Source: Treponema denticola (GTDB lineage: Bacteria > Spirochaetota > Spirochaetia > Treponematales > Treponemataceae). From it: DNA of 64,000 bases. Shown piece after piece: positions 34,199 through 44,398 of this stretch; position 1 is the first letter of the stretch; each line of letters starts with the position of its first letter. The notes beneath the pieces were generated by a model that saw nothing but the letters and a program-made list of their open reading frames with translations, had not been told where the DNA came from and ran no database searches. The position numbers were made by a program, and so were the translations under genes. The stretch lies in NCBI RefSeq assembly GCF_024181405.1, contig NZ_CP051302.1, positions 434,001 through 498,000 of the forward strand, written 5' to 3'.

Positions 34199-34357
34199 TT
34201 ACACCTTTGTAAAGCTTTCTTTTCCTACTCCGCAAAGGGGGCATACCCAATCATCAGGTATATCTTCAAATGCTGTTCCGGGAGCAATTCCGCCGTCGGG
34301 ATCGCCTAAAGCCGGATCATACACATATCCGCATAAATCGCATACATATTTATCCAT
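34199..34357 (-). CDS. Rubredoxin
   Basis: 52 residues, [15 protein letters not shown] at the start and [15 protein letters not shown] near the end. Both C-x-x-C-G knuckles (C6, C9 and C39, C42) that bind the single iron are present, along with the conserved aromatic residues. AAGGAG lies a few bases upstream. Rubredoxins carry electrons to flavodiiron proteins and other O2/NO or peroxide reductases; a flavodiiron protein is encoded at 60801 in this window and is a candidate partner by inference. Confidence 0.96.
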   Translation of the reverse strand: MDKYVCDLCGYVYDPALGDPDGGIAPGTAFEDIPDDWVCPLCGVGKESFTKV

Positions 34358-34400
34358 TTTATACTCCTTATAAATGATGATAAGATCACTCTATGTTTCT

Positions 34401-34429
34401 ATAATACACTTTTTTTTGTTAATCGGCAA
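34401..34429 (-). promoter_or_regulatory. Promoter of the rubredoxin gene
   Basis: On the minus strand TTGCCG (34424-34429), 17 bp, TATTAT (34401-34406). It overlaps the last codons of the upstream TPR lipoprotein gene; a leader of about 40 nt with AAGGAG follows. Confidence 0.55.
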
Positions 34430-36215
34430 GTAATTTATCCAGGTTTTCCGATAAATTAACAAGGTTTTTATTTGAAGGATCTAAGGCCAATACTTGACCG
34501 AGATAATATTTTGCCTTTTTATAATCTTTAGTTTTTAAATACCATTCATACATAGCAAAAAGAGAGTCTTTGTTTCGCGGGTTTGACAGGAGACTTGATT
34601 GTAGAAAATTTAAATATTCACCCGAATTCCCCTGTTCCAGTTTTGCATTATAGTAATACAAAATCGATTTAAGCTGAGAATCGGCTCCTTTCATTTTTTG
34701 AGTTATTACCTGCTTTACGGTTTGATAATCCTTTCCGGCATATAAAGCTTCCATATAGAGATTTATAAAGGAATTTGAAGGATTTTTTGTATTTGCATAA
34801 AGCTGCTTTGCAAGGCTGAGAGCTTTTGATGTTTGACCTGAACCAAGGTATGCGGTTAATAGAAGTTCTTTGTTTGCCTCGCTGGGGTATTTCGCTGCTA
34901 AGTCTTCAGCCGATTCCACTGCCTGTGCCCATTTTCCGTTATTAATATCGTTTTTTACCAATAGGGCTAAGGCTGCCGTATTTTTCGGGTAAGCTTCCAA
35001 GACCTTGCGGATAAAAAAGTCGGCGGGTTTATTGTCTATTTTGGTTGAAGCTTCAAAGCAAATCTCTGCACATGCTAAAAGAACATTAAAATCTTCAGGG
35101 TAGTATTTATAAGCTTCGGTTAAAAATTCGGATGCCCGAATTAGATTTTTATTCCATTCTTTTGTTACACGGGCTCGATATAGAAGATAGTTTTTTGCAG
35201 TTTTGTTTTTGGTTGAATAAGCATCCAAAAGAGAGTTTGCCTTTAGGTACTCTTTTTGTTCTATTAATATTCTTATCCGTAAAAGAAGGGCCGAAATGTT
35301 TTCAGGCTCTTTTTTTAGAACCGATACAATATTCTCCGAAGCCTTGTTTAAATCGTTTTTTGCTATATGAGCTTGAGCATATAAGAGTTTAACTTCAGTA
35401 TTGTCATTGTAGAGGCTGTTTAGTGCATCGGCTATTTTTAAGGCTTCTGTTCCGTTACCCGATTCTGCAGCAAAGTGCCCGTATTTAAAACCGGCAGGAT
35501 AGCAAGAGGAATCAAGCTGCCAAGCTTTTTGGTATAGGGCAACGGCTTCAGTCAATTTATTGGTTTTTTCTTTATAAAGACCTAAAAGATAATAGGTAAG
35601 GACGGACTGAGGTCTTAGTTTTTGAGCCTCCGTAAGTCTTGATTCTATATCCTCGGAATATTGTGCGAGCGTTGTACTGGAAAAATCATCATTGGCTAAA
35701 ACCAATGTAGGAATTATAAGGCCTAAAAAACCGTCTTTTTTTGTTGAAACAGGATATAATCCGGATTTTACCTCTTTTAGAGCCTGTAAATAAGGTTCAT
35801 CTTCGGTATAGACGGGCGGTTTGACTCCATTTGTTTCTAAAGGATATGCAAGATACATTATATCTGCAATTATTTTTAGGTAAAGTTTATTTTCGTTTGT
35901 GAGCCCCTTGCTGTCATTTTGAATAAAAAGAACTGCCTCTTTTAGGCTTGCAGGGGAGCCTTTTTCGATGAGGGCTGCAAGGGTTGAATCGAGCTTTTTT
36001 TCGGCAAGTTCATTTTTTCCGGGGAGAGATAGAATGGTGCCTTCCCCTATCGGTTTTAAACCTGCCCCATTTTGCTCTATGGAACCTACGGACTTATCTT
36101 CTGCAACTGCTTTTTTTGTGCTTACACAAGAAAAAAAAGACAGACAGCACATTATAACTGCAAAAATGAGGATAGAACGATGTTTGACTGCAAAATTTTT
36201 TACGTAAAAACTCAC
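34419..36215 (-). CDS. Large TPR-repeat lipoprotein
   Basis: 598 residues. A lipoprotein signal (hydrophobic 14-29, Cys30 in FFSC) is followed by a low-complexity linker and about ten tetratricopeptide-like repeats (for example EAVALYQKAWQLDSS, KKAKYYLGQVLALDPSN). It is probably a periplasmic scaffold for protein complexes; no specific partner can be named. The start is a GTG at 36215, with a promoter whose -10 box ends 6 nt upstream. No in-frame ATG that would leave a complete signal peptide exists downstream. Confidence 0.8.
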   Translation of the reverse strand: MSFYVKNFAVKHRSILIFAVIMCCLSFFSCVSTKKAVAEDKSVGSIEQNGAGLKPIGEGTILSLPGKNELAEKKLDSTLAALIEKGSPASLKEAVLFIQNDSKGLTNENKLYLKIIADIMYLAYPLETNGVKPPVYTEDEPYLQALKEVKSGLYPVSTKKDGFLGLIIPTLVLANDDFSSTTLAQYSEDIESRLTEAQKLRPQSVLTYYLLGLYKEKTNKLTEAVALYQKAWQLDSSCYPAGFKYGHFAAESGNGTEALKIADALNSLYNDNTEVKLLYAQAHIAKNDLNKASENIVSVLKKEPENISALLLRIRILIEQKEYLKANSLLDAYSTKNKTAKNYLLYRARVTKEWNKNLIRASEFLTEAYKYYPEDFNVLLACAEICFEASTKIDNKPADFFIRKVLEAYPKNTAALALLVKNDINNGKWAQAVESAEDLAAKYPSEANKELLLTAYLGSGQTSKALSLAKQLYANTKNPSNSFINLYMEALYAGKDYQTVKQVITQKMKGADSQLKSILYYYNAKLEQGNSGEYLNFLQSSLLSNPRNKDSLFAMYEWYLKTKDYKKAKYYLGQVLALDPSNKNLVNLSENLDKLLAD

Positions 36216-36221
36216 TTTTAT

Positions 36222-36250
36222 ATTATAATATATTTTAATAATGTTGCCAA
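36222..36250 (-). promoter_or_regulatory. Promoter of the TPR lipoprotein gene, placed for a leaderless GTG-start transcript
   Basis: On the minus strand TTGGCA (36245-36250), 17 bp, consensus TATAAT (36222-36227), then 6 nt to the GTG. The predicted +1 coincides with the start codon. Confidence 0.65.
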
Positions 36251-36360
36251 TATCTTTTTGAGATCTTAATTAAGAATTTTCATTGCAATTTTTTCTTTTA
36301 TCACTAGATAATTTTGATAAAATATATTAAAATGGGCAACAAAATTATTTTGAGGCTATA

Positions 36361-38439
36361 ATGAAAATTAGGACATCGCTAAATTTATTTTTGACGCTTA
36401 GCTTGGTTATTGTTGTATTTGGAGCTTTAACTTCAACCATCTATTATACAAGATCATTTATAGAGAGTATTTTTTATAAAAATATTCATTATATTTTGGA
36501 CTCTTCCTTTTCGGAACTGCAAAGAGATATTGAAAGCGGTTTAACTATTTCAAAAAATTTTGCAGGGCAGGACAATTTAATAAGATGGTTCGAATCTTAT
36601 GAAGAGGATGGAACAGATGGGGAAGATATAAAAGCCATGATGTTAAGCTTGGCAAGTGATGAAAAGTTCAGTACCTGTTTTGCCGCTTCCGGATTGACCG
36701 GTTCTTATTATGTAGTTAAAGATAAAAAGATTGTGCGGGATAAATTATCTGAAAATAATGCTGCAGATTCATGGTTTTATAATATTTTAAATAAAAAAGA
36801 CGAGATCTTTTATAGCATTGACTACAATAAAACTTTAGGAACCGTAAATTTTTGGTTCGATTATAAAGTTGCTGATAATAGAGGCAAAGTCTTAGGGCTT
36901 GCAGGCGTGGCCGTTAATTTGGATAAGGCTGTAGAAAAAATGAAAAAATCCATACCCAGTGATAATTCTTGGCTGAGTTTTATTGGAAAGGATGATGATG
37001 TTATAATATCCTCAAATTCCGAGTTAATAGGAAAAAAGATAGAACTTATTACGGGTAAACTCATTCCTGTGGAAGGTGTTGCCGGGCTTTATTATTGCAC
37101 GGATAAAGATTTAGGTAAGGCCATTATTGCAAAAAAACAATTAAAAAATTTACCCTATTCAATTATGCTTTTTGCTCCTATGGGTGATTTTGTTCCCTCT
37201 ATACTTTTAATTTTACGCCTGCCTATTATTTGGTCATTTGGTATTTTTCTTATTGTGCTATTGCTCAGCTCCTTTTTATTAAGACTTTCTTTTGCCCGTT
37301 TTGCCAAAATGAATTCCGTATTTAATAAAATAGCTGAAGGAGATTTTAGCATAAGGGCTGATGTTTCAAATGATGAAGTTGGAAGTATAACCTCGGTTTT
37401 AAATAACGCAATAGAGAAGGTTAGTGCTTCCTTGGCAAATATTGGGAAGCATACGGATAAGATGCAGGGGATATGCGAAAATTTATCTGCCAATATGGTA
37501 GAATCCGCCGCCGCCTTAAATGAGATTACGGCAAATATTGAGGGGGTTAGAGGGCAGGTTCTCACTCAAAACTCCAGTGTAGAAAATGCGGTCAGCAAGG
37601 TAGATGAAATATCTAAAGGTATTTCAGAGCTTGATGTTCATATTGACAATCAAACTGAAAGTTTTATGTCTTCTACAAAGGCTGTAGTAGAAATAGTTTC
37701 AAATATTGAGGGTGTAAGAGGAAAGGCGCAAGATAATTTAAAAGCCATTAAAGAGCTTGAGCAGACAACCCACCAAGGAAAAGAAACCGTAAAATCCGTT
37801 GTAGATATTACCAGAATCGTAACCGAGCAATCTGATGGACTTTTGGATGCAATTTCCGTTATACAAAATACGGCAAGTCAGACAAACCTTCTTGCAATGA
37901 ATGCTGCAATTGAAGCTGCTCATGCCGGAGAAGCCGGAAAGGGCTTTGCCGTTGTTGCCGATGAAATCAGAAAACTTGCCGAAGAATCCGGCGAGCAGGG
38001 TAAAAATATTACAAAGGTTTTGGAAGAATTAAAAAGCAAGATCGAAAATCTAAACGGTGTCGGACCCCGTGTTTCCGAGCAGTTCGAAAAGATAAGTTCT
38101 ATGATGGATTTTATTTACCGCCATGAAGACGGAATGATAAGAACCATGAATGAGCAGCTCAAAGATGCGGAGGTCGTCTTACATGAAATACACGGAATGG
38201 AAGAGGTAAGCCAAGCTGTAAAAGAGGGTTCCGATGAAATGCTTTTAAAGATAGAAAAAATTTCACATGAGCTTAAAACTCTTTCTTCTCTTTCGGAAAA
38301 TATAACTCAAAGTATGACAGAGATGTCGGTTGGGGTAGGGCAGGTAAACAAGACTGTTCAAGATGTAACCGATATTGCAAGCCTAAATAAAGAAACTGCT
38401 GCCGGGGTTGCTTCGGAAATCGCAAAGTTTAAGGTGTGA
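36361..38439 (+). CDS. Methyl-accepting chemotaxis protein
   Basis: 692 residues. Membrane helix at about 10-30, a Cache-like periplasmic sensor (about 35-270), a second helix (about 283-305), a HAMP domain ([21 protein letters not shown]), then a long coiled-coil signalling domain with the conserved hairpin [20 protein letters not shown] and [16 protein letters not shown]. It would sense an extracellular ligand and control CheA. A TGAGG site precedes the ATG. It is divergent from the TPR lipoprotein gene and converges, without a visible terminator, on the MATE gene. Confidence 0.94.
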   Translation: MKIRTSLNLFLTLSLVIVVFGALTSTIYYTRSFIESIFYKNIHYILDSSFSELQRDIESGLTISKNFAGQDNLIRWFESYEEDGTDGEDIKAMMLSLASDEKFSTCFAASGLTGSYYVVKDKKIVRDKLSENNAADSWFYNILNKKDEIFYSIDYNKTLGTVNFWFDYKVADNRGKVLGLAGVAVNLDKAVEKMKKSIPSDNSWLSFIGKDDDVIISSNSELIGKKIELITGKLIPVEGVAGLYYCTDKDLGKAIIAKKQLKNLPYSIMLFAPMGDFVPSILLILRLPIIWSFGIFLIVLLLSSFLLRLSFARFAKMNSVFNKIAEGDFSIRADVSNDEVGSITSVLNNAIEKVSASLANIGKHTDKMQGICENLSANMVESAAALNEITANIEGVRGQVLTQNSSVENAVSKVDEISKGISELDVHIDNQTESFMSSTKAVVEIVSNIEGVRGKAQDNLKAIKELEQTTHQGKETVKSVVDITRIVTEQSDGLLDAISVIQNTASQTNLLAMNAAIEAAHAGEAGKGFAVVADEIRKLAEESGEQGKNITKVLEELKSKIENLNGVGPRVSEQFEKISSMMDFIYRHEDGMIRTMNEQLKDAEVVLHEIHGMEEVSQAVKEGSDEMLLKIEKISHELKTLSSLSENITQSMTEMSVGVGQVNKTVQDVTDIASLNKETAAGVASEIAKFKV

Positions 38440-38452
38440 TTAAAATAAGCTA

Positions 38453-39802
38453 TTATCGAACTTGATATAATTTTTTTCTGTAGATAAAATAATAGACCGT
38501 AAATATAATGCTTGTCAAAGTCCACGAGATAGGGAAGGCTAGTACAATCATTTCGATTACAGGATTTATCGGGACAAATAAAAATATCCATACAATGCGG
38601 GAGGCACAAACACCGAGGAGGGTTATAAGCATGGGCTTAAAAGTTTCTCCCGTTGCATGGATGGCCGCCGAAAAAACTTCGGTGAATATGAAGACCGTAT
38701 AAAAGGGTGCAAGGATATGCATAAGTTTTTCGCTTATTATAAGAACCTCGTAATCTTTTGAGTTGATAAAAAGTTTTCCCAAGGGTACATTCCAAAAATA
38801 AAGCATTACACAAATGCTTCCTATTATAATGCCGGACATGATAAGCCCTATCCGCACAACTCCGGTAATGCGCTCATATTTTCTTGCACCGTAATTTTGA
38901 GCAACAAAGGTTGCAATCGATGTGGTCATGGCTTCGAGTAAGATCCAAATTAAAAAGTCCAGCTTGCCGCAAAGTGCCCAAGCCGCAATGTTGTCTGTTC
39001 CCGTACCGTTTACAGTCGCTTGGATTATCATGTTGGCTATGGGGAAGAAGGCCGACTGTATGCCTATGGGAAGTCCGAGTCTTGCAATCTTGATAGAAGA
39101 GAAGCTGTCAATTTTTATTTTGCTAAGGAGCAATGGGCAGTATCCCGTTTTTTTGGTGAGAGCGAAAAGAATTATTACTGCGCTTATAAGCTGAGAAAGC
39201 ACGGTCGCAAGGGCTGCTCCTCCGATTCCCCACTTAAAGATTCCTATAAAGATTAAGTCTAAGATTACGTTTAATATTGAAGAAACTATCAGGGCATAGA
39301 AGGGCGTTTTGGAATTTCCCATTGCTCGCAAAATTCCCGAACCTATATTATAAAAAAGGGAAACTCCCATTCCCGCAAAATAAATTCTGACATAGCTCAA
39401 TGTCATCTCAAAAATCTCTTGAGGAACGCCCATCATAAAAAGAAGCAGGGGCGAAATAAGAACTCCGATTATCAAAAGGCCTATGCCCGCAATAAGGGTT
39501 AGGCCTATTGAAGTGTGGATTGCAGTAAAGAGTTCCTTGATTTTTTTTGCACCGAATAATTGGGAGATAATAATTGTAGCCCCTGCCGAAAGTCCGCTAA
39601 AAAGATTTATCGGAAGTTTTAATAAACTTAAAACGGAATCGATTGCTGCAAGACCTTCCTTGCCTGTAAACTTCCCCACAATGACGGCATCGGCTGCCGT
39701 ATATAAATGCTGAAAAAAGTTTCCTGCCAAAATGGGAAGAGTAAATATTATCAAAGTTTTCCAAATTACGCCTTCGGTCAGATCCAAGTCTTTTTTGTAC
39801 AT
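38453..39802 (-). CDS. MATE family efflux transporter
   Basis: 449 residues, 12 predicted helices, with family landmarks TLPILAGNFFQHLYTAADAV in helix 1 and SKTPFYALIVSSILNVILDL mid-protein. MATE pumps export cationic drugs or metabolites by Na+ or H+ antiport. The substrate is unknown. The end overlaps no gene; only 13 bases separate it from the convergent chemoreceptor gene. Confidence 0.92.
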   Translation of the reverse strand: MYKKDLDLTEGVIWKTLIIFTLPILAGNFFQHLYTAADAVIVGKFTGKEGLAAIDSVLSLLKLPINLFSGLSAGATIIISQLFGAKKIKELFTAIHTSIGLTLIAGIGLLIIGVLISPLLLFMMGVPQEIFEMTLSYVRIYFAGMGVSLFYNIGSGILRAMGNSKTPFYALIVSSILNVILDLIFIGIFKWGIGGAALATVLSQLISAVIILFALTKKTGYCPLLLSKIKIDSFSSIKIARLGLPIGIQSAFFPIANMIIQATVNGTGTDNIAAWALCGKLDFLIWILLEAMTTSIATFVAQNYGARKYERITGVVRIGLIMSGIIIGSICVMLYFWNVPLGKLFINSKDYEVLIISEKLMHILAPFYTVFIFTEVFSAAIHATGETFKPMLITLLGVCASRIVWIFLFVPINPVIEMIVLAFPISWTLTSIIFTVYYFIYRKKLYQVR

Positions 39803-39889
39803 AGCCTTTTTCCGTTTTGGGATTTACTGCTAAATCTTGGGTTATATAATAGAGATAAAATTAGAGCTTGTCAATTACAGATACTGCCT

Positions 39890-39918
39890 TTGACACTTCC
39901 CAGTATTTATGTTATTAT
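39890..39918 (+). promoter_or_regulatory. Promoter of the ABC half-transporter pair, placed for a leaderless transcript
   Basis: Consensus TTGACA (39890-39895), 17 bp, TATTAT (39913-39918), then 8 nt to the ATG at 39927. No Shine-Dalgarno sequence. Confidence 0.65.
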
Positions 39919-39926
39919 CTTCCCTT

Positions 39927-41774
39927 ATGGAAAAAGAGGAAAAGAAAGAAGAACCTATAAAATACGGCATTTTAAGCAATGTTTGGTTTATGCTTAAAAC
40001 ATCTTTTAGGACATATAAGTCGGTGCCTGTTTTGATTTTGCTGGAATCTCTTTTATATGTTGGAGATAATTTAATTTCGATATTTTTTGCACCTGCGGTT
40101 TTGAGCCTTATTCAAAGCAATGCTTCCATTAAAAATCTTTTAATAACTATTTTTGCCTTTGCTTTTTCTTTAATGCTTTTACGCGGTCTCCTTTCTTATC
40201 TGCGAACGAACCATCTATTCGGGCGGATTGGAGTTAGGAGTGAGCTTATTTTTATGATAGGCAGTAAGGCGATGAACACTTCCTATAATAACTTGGATAA
40301 TAAGGATTTTGAAGCAAAGAAAAATAAGGCGATGGATGTTACCGATGCTAACTGGGAATCAACCGAAGCTATTTGGACTACCTTGCAGGAACTTCTCCAA
40401 TATCTTCTTTGCTTTATCATCTATCTTGTTATCCTTGCTTCCTTAAACCTTAATATAATTTTAATTACCATTTTAACAACCAGCGTAAGCTTTTTTATCA
40501 CCAACAGTGTAAGCTCTTGGATGTATAAGAGGCGTGATGAAGAAAATAAACATGTAAATCATTTACGCTACATAACTCAAACCGGAAAAAATAAGCAGCT
40601 TGCAAAGGATATCCGTCTTTTCGGAATGGAGGCTTGGCTTAAAGAATTATATAAAAAGCATTTAAGGCTTTACAGCAATTTTCACCTCAAAGGAGAAAAG
40701 CGTTATTTTTTTGCCGACCTTGCAGACCTTGTTTTAACCTTTTTGCGGAACGGTCTTATTTATTATTGGCTGATAAGTCTTGTTTTACAAAAAAATATAA
40801 GCGTTCCCCAATTTATTCTTTATTTTGCCGCAGCAGGAACTTTTACTCAATGGGTAAGCGGTATTTTAAATCGGTTTTCCGTTCTGCATAAGCAAAGTCT
40901 TGATATTTCCCGCCTTAGAGAATTTTTTGAATTTAAAGAAGATTATCTATTTGAAAAAGGTGAAGAAGTTCCTCTACAAAAAGAAAACCTCATCGAGCTA
41001 AAAGATGTAAGCCTTTTATATTCGGAAGGCGGAACTCCTGTTTTGGATAGGTTCAATTTGACTTTGAAGCCCAAAGAAAAGCTTGCCATTGTCGGCTTAA
41101 ACGGGGCAGGAAAAACAAGCCTTGTAAAATTGATTACAGGGCTTTACGATCCTAGCCAAGGAGAGGTTTTGTTTAACGGAAAAAGTATAAAAGAATTTAA
41201 CCGAAGCGAATACTATAAGTGCTTTAGTGCGGTCTTTCAGGAGTTTTCTATTTTGCCTACCAGTATTGCTGTAAACATTGCACAAAGCCGAGAAGACATT
41301 AACAAGGAGAGGATTGAAGAGGTGCTAAAGCTTTCGGGACTTTACGATAAGGTTCAAACTATTCCCCAAAAAGAAGAAACCCGTCTTTGTAAGGATATCT
41401 TCTTTGATGCCGTAGAACTTTCAGGCGGCGAAACTCAAAGGCTCTTACTTGCAAGGGCTCTTTACAATGACAGACCCTTTTTAATATTGGATGAACCGAC
41501 GGCAGCCTTGGACCCTATCGCTGAACATGAGCTTTATACTAAGTATAACGATTTATCGAAGGACAAAACTTCTATTTTTATTTCGCACAGACTTGCTTCC
41601 ACCCGCTTTTGTGACAGGATTATTTTTATAAAAGACGGAAAAATAATCGAAGAAGGCACTCATGATTCCCTTTTAAAAAAGGGCGGGGAGTACGCTCATC
41701 TTTTTGAAGTACAAAGCAAGTATTATAAGGAAGAACAGGATAAAGAATTGCCTGAAAGTTTAGGGGAAATCTGA
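39927..41774 (+). CDS. ABC exporter half-transporter (permease-ATPase), first of a pair
   Basis: 615 residues: six membrane helices (about 25-320), then a nucleotide-binding domain with Walker A GLNGAGKTS, signature LSGGETQ and Walker B LLILDEPT-type FLILDEPTAALDP. It probably pairs with the next gene product to form a heterodimeric exporter. Substrate unknown; such pairs often export peptides or drugs. The ATG at 39927 is chosen since the promoter ends just upstream; an in-frame start at 39909 would overlap the -10 box. Its TGA overlaps the next ATG (TGATG). Confidence 0.92.
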   Translation: MEKEEKKEEPIKYGILSNVWFMLKTSFRTYKSVPVLILLESLLYVGDNLISIFFAPAVLSLIQSNASIKNLLITIFAFAFSLMLLRGLLSYLRTNHLFGRIGVRSELIFMIGSKAMNTSYNNLDNKDFEAKKNKAMDVTDANWESTEAIWTTLQELLQYLLCFIIYLVILASLNLNIILITILTTSVSFFITNSVSSWMYKRRDEENKHVNHLRYITQTGKNKQLAKDIRLFGMEAWLKELYKKHLRLYSNFHLKGEKRYFFADLADLVLTFLRNGLIYYWLISLVLQKNISVPQFILYFAAAGTFTQWVSGILNRFSVLHKQSLDISRLREFFEFKEDYLFEKGEEVPLQKENLIELKDVSLLYSEGGTPVLDRFNLTLKPKEKLAIVGLNGAGKTSLVKLITGLYDPSQGEVLFNGKSIKEFNRSEYYKCFSAVFQEFSILPTSIAVNIAQSREDINKERIEEVLKLSGLYDKVQTIPQKEETRLCKDIFFDAVELSGGETQRLLLARALYNDRPFLILDEPTAALDPIAEHELYTKYNDLSKDKTSIFISHRLASTRFCDRIIFIKDGKIIEEGTHDSLLKKGGEYAHLFEVQSKYYKEEQDKELPESLGEI

Positions 41775-43648
41775 TGAAAACTGAAAAAGGATATAATAAA
41801 AAAAGACATAACAAGGGCTTGAATCGGCGGGCTTTTTTGCTTCTCTTTAAAAAGGCGCCTTTGTTTTTTATTTCCGTGCTTGGAGAAAAAGTTTTTACAA
41901 GTTTCCTACCCTTTATAGGTATTTTCTTTTCGGCAAGAATTATAAACGAGCTTGTTTTAATTTATTCGGGAAATGGAGATTTATCAAAAATCAAAAGTTT
42001 GGTTTTACTCTCCCTTATTTTAACGGCCGTCTGTATGCTCGTTTCTTCCTTATTTAAAAGATGGGCAAACTATGAAGGCCGGAGCGTGGATTATAAACTG
42101 CAAGATATCTATGTTCAAAAGTTTTTAAGCATGGACTTTCAAGATGTTGAATCCGCAAAAACAAATGAGATTTATACAAGGATATGGCAAAATACAAATT
42201 ACGCAGGCTGGGGTTTAGAAAAAATTCTTTGGATCTATCCTAAATGTTCTACTCATATTACTTCCGTTATTACTTCGGCCGCATTGAGTATAAGCCTTTT
42301 TAGCTTTAAGGTTCAAAGTCCCGAATTAACCTTTTTAAACAATCCTTTGTTTATCTTTGTAATTCTTTTTAGTATCGTACTTTTAATCCTCATTCCTGCA
42401 AAGCTTCAAACAATGTCCGACTCTTACTGGGCAATTGTTTCGGATGATGCTACAGAAGGAAACAGGGTGTTTAGTTTTTTCTTTAGGCTCTTTAACGAAA
42501 AAAACCGAGCAATGGATGTGCGTATGTACGGCCAGCAAAAAGAGGGTAACATAATAAGAGCTTCCAGTAATATTTTTATGCCGGGTGGAAGGGTTTCGAA
42601 ATATGCTAAAAAAGAGATGGGCTTTTTTGCCTTTTTATCGGCCTTTATTTCTACTTCTCTTTTAATAATCATTTACGGCTTTGTGGGGCTAAAGGCTTTA
42701 GGAGGAGCTTTCCCTGCCGGAAACCTCATGCAATATGCGGCAAGCATCACGGCCCTTTCTTCCGCCCTCACCGAAATCTTTACGGTTGCGGGAGAGGCAA
42801 AAAACAATAGGGAATTTTTAAAGGATGTGTTTGAGTTCTTGGATATAAAAAACGGAATGTGTATGAACAATGCTCCGGTCAATTATCAAGCGCTTGATAA
42901 GCCTCTTATAGAATTTAAAAACGTTTCCTTTGCTTATCCCGATTCCGAAAAGAGCGTTTTAAAGAATTTAAACCTTACTTTAAGGCAGGGCGAGAGGCTT
43001 GCTGTAGTCGGTAAAAACGGGAGCGGTAAGACTACATTTGTAAAACTCCTCTGCCGCTTATATGACCCTGTTGAAGGCGAAATCCTTTTTAACGGAAAAA
43101 ACATAAAAGAATATGACTATAAAGAATACCTAAATCTTTTTTCCGTAGTTTTTCAGGATTTTAAACTACTTGCCCTCCCTCTTGCCCAAAACATTTCGGG
43201 CGGAGAGGCCTACGATAAACTCAAGGTCTTGGAAGTTTTAAAAAATACCGGTCTCGATCTTTCTAAGTTTAAAAATGCGGAGGAAACTTATCTTTATAAA
43301 AACTTCGATGATGAAGGCGTAAACATTTCAGGCGGGGAGGGGCAGAAGATTGCAATAGCCCGAGCCCTTTATAAAGATGCTCCCCTTATAATCTTGGATG
43401 AACCTACCGCCGCCCTCGACCCCATTGCCGAAGCCGAAATTTATTCCAAATTCGACGGTCTTGTAAAAAACAAAACCTCCCTGTATATTTCGCACCGCCT
43501 TTCTTCCTGTAAGTTTTGTTCCCATATTTTGGTCTTTGACGCTGGTCTCATAGTTCAAGAAGGCAGCCACGAAGAACTTTTAGCGGAAGACGGCCTTTAC
43601 AGCAAATTGTGGAACGCCCAAGCACAGTATTATCAAGATAAATCTTGA
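41774..43648 (+). CDS. ABC exporter half-transporter (permease-ATPase), second of a pair
   Basis: 624 residues with the same layout: transmembrane region (about 25-350), Walker A GKNGSGKTT, signature ISGGEGQ and Walker B LIILDEPTAALDP. Coupled by a one-base overlap to the upstream gene, which strongly suggests a heterodimer. The membrane part is clearly divergent from its partner. The stop lies just before the toxin-antitoxin promoter. Confidence 0.92.
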   Translation: MKTEKGYNKKRHNKGLNRRAFLLLFKKAPLFFISVLGEKVFTSFLPFIGIFFSARIINELVLIYSGNGDLSKIKSLVLLSLILTAVCMLVSSLFKRWANYEGRSVDYKLQDIYVQKFLSMDFQDVESAKTNEIYTRIWQNTNYAGWGLEKILWIYPKCSTHITSVITSAALSISLFSFKVQSPELTFLNNPLFIFVILFSIVLLILIPAKLQTMSDSYWAIVSDDATEGNRVFSFFFRLFNEKNRAMDVRMYGQQKEGNIIRASSNIFMPGGRVSKYAKKEMGFFAFLSAFISTSLLIIIYGFVGLKALGGAFPAGNLMQYAASITALSSALTEIFTVAGEAKNNREFLKDVFEFLDIKNGMCMNNAPVNYQALDKPLIEFKNVSFAYPDSEKSVLKNLNLTLRQGERLAVVGKNGSGKTTFVKLLCRLYDPVEGEILFNGKNIKEYDYKEYLNLFSVVFQDFKLLALPLAQNISGGEAYDKLKVLEVLKNTGLDLSKFKNAEETYLYKNFDDEGVNISGGEGQKIAIARALYKDAPLIILDEPTAALDPIAEAEIYSKFDGLVKNKTSLYISHRLSSCKFCSHILVFDAGLIVQEGSHEELLAEDGLYSKLWNAQAQYYQDKS

Positions 43649-43673
43649 CAATATTCACTTAAGTGAATATAAT
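43645..43673 (+). promoter_or_regulatory. Fully consensus promoter of the toxin-antitoxin pair, placed for a leaderless transcript
   Basis: TTGACA (43645-43650), 17 bp, TATAAT (43668-43673), then 6 nt to the ATG at 43680. Both hexamers match the sigma-70 consensus exactly. The predicted +1 is the A of the ATG. Confidence 0.75.
43651..43670. promoter_or_regulatory. Perfect 20-bp palindromic operator within the toxin-antitoxin promoter
   Basis: ATATTCACTTAAGTGAATAT is an uninterrupted palindrome that fills the spacer and reaches into the -10 box. That position suits repression by the HTH antitoxin, as is common for type II toxin-antitoxin loci. Confidence 0.7.
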
Positions 43674-43679
43674 TAAATT

Positions 43680-44027
43680 ATGTGGGAAATAGATATGTCT
43701 CCGGAATATGAAACTTGGTTTGATACTTTGGATGACGAAAGTAAAGAAGCTGTGTTGGAAAGAGTAATTCTGCTGAGAGAATTTGGACCGAATCTACCGC
43801 GTCCCTATTCTGATACTTTACATGGATCAAAAAAATACAAAAATCTTAAAGAATTACGAAATAAGACGGAAGCTCATATTTTAAGAGTAGCTTATTATTT
43901 TGATAAAAAAAGAAATGCTTATCTTCTTATAGGAGGAGATAAAAAAGGGAAAAATCAAAATAAATTTTATAAGGATTTAATTGCGGAATCCGAAAAAATT
44001 ATTGAAACACATGAGAGGGAAATTTGA
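43680..44027 (+). CDS. RelE/HigB-family (Gp49-like) toxin
   Basis: 115 residues resembling Gp49-type HigB proteins: WEIDMSPEYETWFDTL at the start, FGPNLPRPYSDTLHGSKKYKNLKELR in the middle and ILRVAYYFDKKRNAYLLIGGDKKGK as the core strands with basic residues expected for mRNA cleavage. Toxin-first order with an XRE antitoxin downstream is the HigBA arrangement. No Shine-Dalgarno sequence; the promoter ends 6 nt before the ATG. Confidence 0.88.
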   Translation: MWEIDMSPEYETWFDTLDDESKEAVLERVILLREFGPNLPRPYSDTLHGSKKYKNLKELRNKTEAHILRVAYYFDKKRNAYLLIGGDKKGKNQNKFYKDLIAESEKIIETHEREI

Positions 44028-44029
44028 AA

Positions 44030-44329
44030 ATGAAAGATGCTATTAAAATAATGGAAAGTAAAATGAATCCTGAATCAGTAAAAAGAGCTTATATAAAAGC
44101 TGAACAAGATATTATGGCGATAAGACTGGCTCAGCTTCGAGAAGGGCAAAATATAAAACAATCCGAGATGGCTAATTTTTCTCAATCTTCGGTATCAAAA
44201 ATTGAAAAAAGAAAAGATTTGAAGATTTCTACATTAATCGATTATTTAGATTCCCTTGGAATGGGGCTGGAAATTATAACCTATCCAAAATATTCGGATG
44301 CAGAAGGTACCGTTTTATTGAGAATTTAG
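44030..44329 (+). CDS. HigA-type XRE-family antitoxin
   Basis: About 99 residues with a helix-turn-helix region (IKQSEMANFSQSSVSKIEK) near the centre, the usual DNA-binding part of HigA antitoxins. It would neutralise the upstream toxin and repress the shared promoter through the palindrome. The ATG at 44030 is preferred, with GAGGGAAA upstream; a TTG at 44024 overlapping the toxin stop is an alternative. Confidence 0.87.
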   Translation: MKDAIKIMESKMNPESVKRAYIKAEQDIMAIRLAQLREGQNIKQSEMANFSQSSVSKIEKRKDLKISTLIDYLDSLGMGLEIITYPKYSDAEGTVLLRI

Positions 44330-44363
44330 TATAAGCATGGTTTATTATAATCAAAACCACCCC

Positions 44364-44392
44364 TAGACAAAAGCTCCGATTTTGTGTATAGT
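44364..44392 (+). promoter_or_regulatory. Promoter of the tRNA-Sec gene
   Basis: TAGACA (44364-44369), 17 bp, TATAGT (44387-44392), with the mature tRNA beginning 7 nt after the -10 box at 44399. Confidence 0.6.
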
Positions 44393-44398
44393 CCTTGC

